NCBI GenBank assembly: GCA_030532035.1
Contig: JAUNLX010000003.1
Span: 54,111 to 118,110, forward strand
Source: Clostridia bacterium
Lineage (GTDB): Bacteria; Bacillota; Clostridia; Oscillospirales; Acutalibacteraceae
Direction: 5' to 3'
DNA length: 64,000 nt
The position numbers were made by a program, and so were the translations under genes. Under the pieces are notes generated by a model, which was given only the letters and a program-made list of their open reading frames with translations, did not search any database and was not told where the DNA came from. Below are positions 63,540-64,000 of the stretch, piece after piece. The stretch's first letter is position 1. Each line of letters starts with the position of its first letter.

Positions 63540-64000
63540 CTACTGCAAACAAATTACTTCATATAAAATCGTGATTGTGAAGTAAGAAAAATGCACCCGA
63601 CAGGGTGCATTTTTCATTCCCTTTGAACTTTTTGCTTTTGGTACGGTTGTTTTATTTGCATTTACTCTTAAAGGTGTTTCTATTATTCTTGTACTTTCAA
63701 TTTCCAATGCATTTCCGTTTTTCTTCATTGTTACACCGTTTACTTTACTTATTGAGAAATTTTTAAGTTCATTATTTGTATCTGTTATTTTTCCCTTATA
63801 TGTTTTTGTATTTTTATCCCATTTAAGTTCTACGGTTTTCTTATCAAATGACGGTACTCTACTATGTTCATTCATTCTTTCTTTTAGTCTTTGATATGCA
63901 ATTTTTGATGAATTACTCCTAAGCAAATCATCTCTAAAATTTCTGCCCTTTTCTATTTCCCATATCATACACTGTGTTGCTACATATTCATCACAATCGG
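63540..64000 (-). pseudogene. 3' fragment of thioester-domain (TQXA) surface protein, truncated
   Basis: Open to the right edge. From the edge: DCDEYVATQCMIWEIEKGRNF, the TQ-x3-W of a thioester domain whose Gln forms the bond with a Cys upstream, then beta-rich KTYKGKITDTNN and KNFSISKVNGVTMKKNGNALE. After VPKAKSSKG (about 63620) the frame runs into the pckA terminator and ends in unrelated sequence. Such proteins normally go on with CnaB domains and a wall anchor, so the 3' part is lost. Confidence 0.65.
63587..63614. terminator. pckA terminator
   Basis: AAAAATGCACCC-GACA-GGGTGCATTTTT, a perfect 12-bp stem. It lies within the last codons of the truncated surface-protein frame. Confidence 0.88.

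Overview
The window looks like chromosome from an AT-rich, low-GC Gram-positive anaerobe of the Clostridia. The evidence is RNase Y with YmdB, CtsR/McsA/ClpC, class III ribonucleotide reductase with its radical-SAM activase, a complete Rnf complex, GTP-type PEP carboxykinase, strong AGGAGG ribosome-binding sites, frequent TTG/GTG starts and textbook TTGACA-17-TATAAT promoters. I cannot name the genus. Most of the window is ordinary housekeeping DNA; the accessory parts are the first 5.6 kb, the decayed island at 28.5-31.7 kb, the hairpin array at 56.9-57.1 kb and the broken surface-protein gene at the right edge.

Layout. 1-5.6 kb: a TetR-type regulator, an FGGY sugar kinase and a low-molecular-weight phosphatase (minus strand) face a class III aminotransferase and a two-domain class II aldolase (plus strand). 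Two near-identical 16-bp operators lie in the divergent promoter region, so this reads as one regulated catabolic module of unknown substrate. 5.7-14.8 kb: a DUF4234 protein, thrS, the rny-ymdB-lipoprotein-recG operon, a small membrane protein and rpsT. 15-20 kb: nrdG-like activase and nrdD (fused to a C-terminal redoxin, behind NrdR boxes), tRNA-Gln, rpmB and a glycosyltransferase. 20.4-27.3 kb: recA-recX-rimO-pgsA-cysE-cysS behind a LexA-type box, then rplM-rpsI.

28.5-31.7 kb: another glycosyltransferase is followed by short, broken, tandemly related pieces that look like C-terminal toxin tips and their immunity genes, plus the first 67 residues of a phage tail-like protein. This debris stops next to two tRNA-Ser genes and is probably the remains of a prophage or polymorphic-toxin locus. 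32-39.3 kb: degV-pgk-tpiA-gpmI (lower glycolysis) and valS. 39.4-49.2 kb: a MurE-type ligase, a purine permease, murA, a WalJ-like hydrolase, an AEC transporter, a thioredoxin-like/CcdA pair and serC-serA.

49.5-56.7 kb: one operon apbE, NusG-II protein, Gx transporter, rnfCDGEAB. ApbE attaches FMN to RnfG and RnfD, so the flavin-loading enzyme and its substrates are co-transcribed. 56.9-57.1 kb: four copies of a perfect 8-bp hairpin in a ~60-bp tandem unit. 57.1-60.6 kb: ctsR-mcsA-clpC behind two CtsR boxes, without mcsB. The window ends with a GT2 glycosyltransferase, pckA and the 3' fragment of a thioester-domain surface protein.
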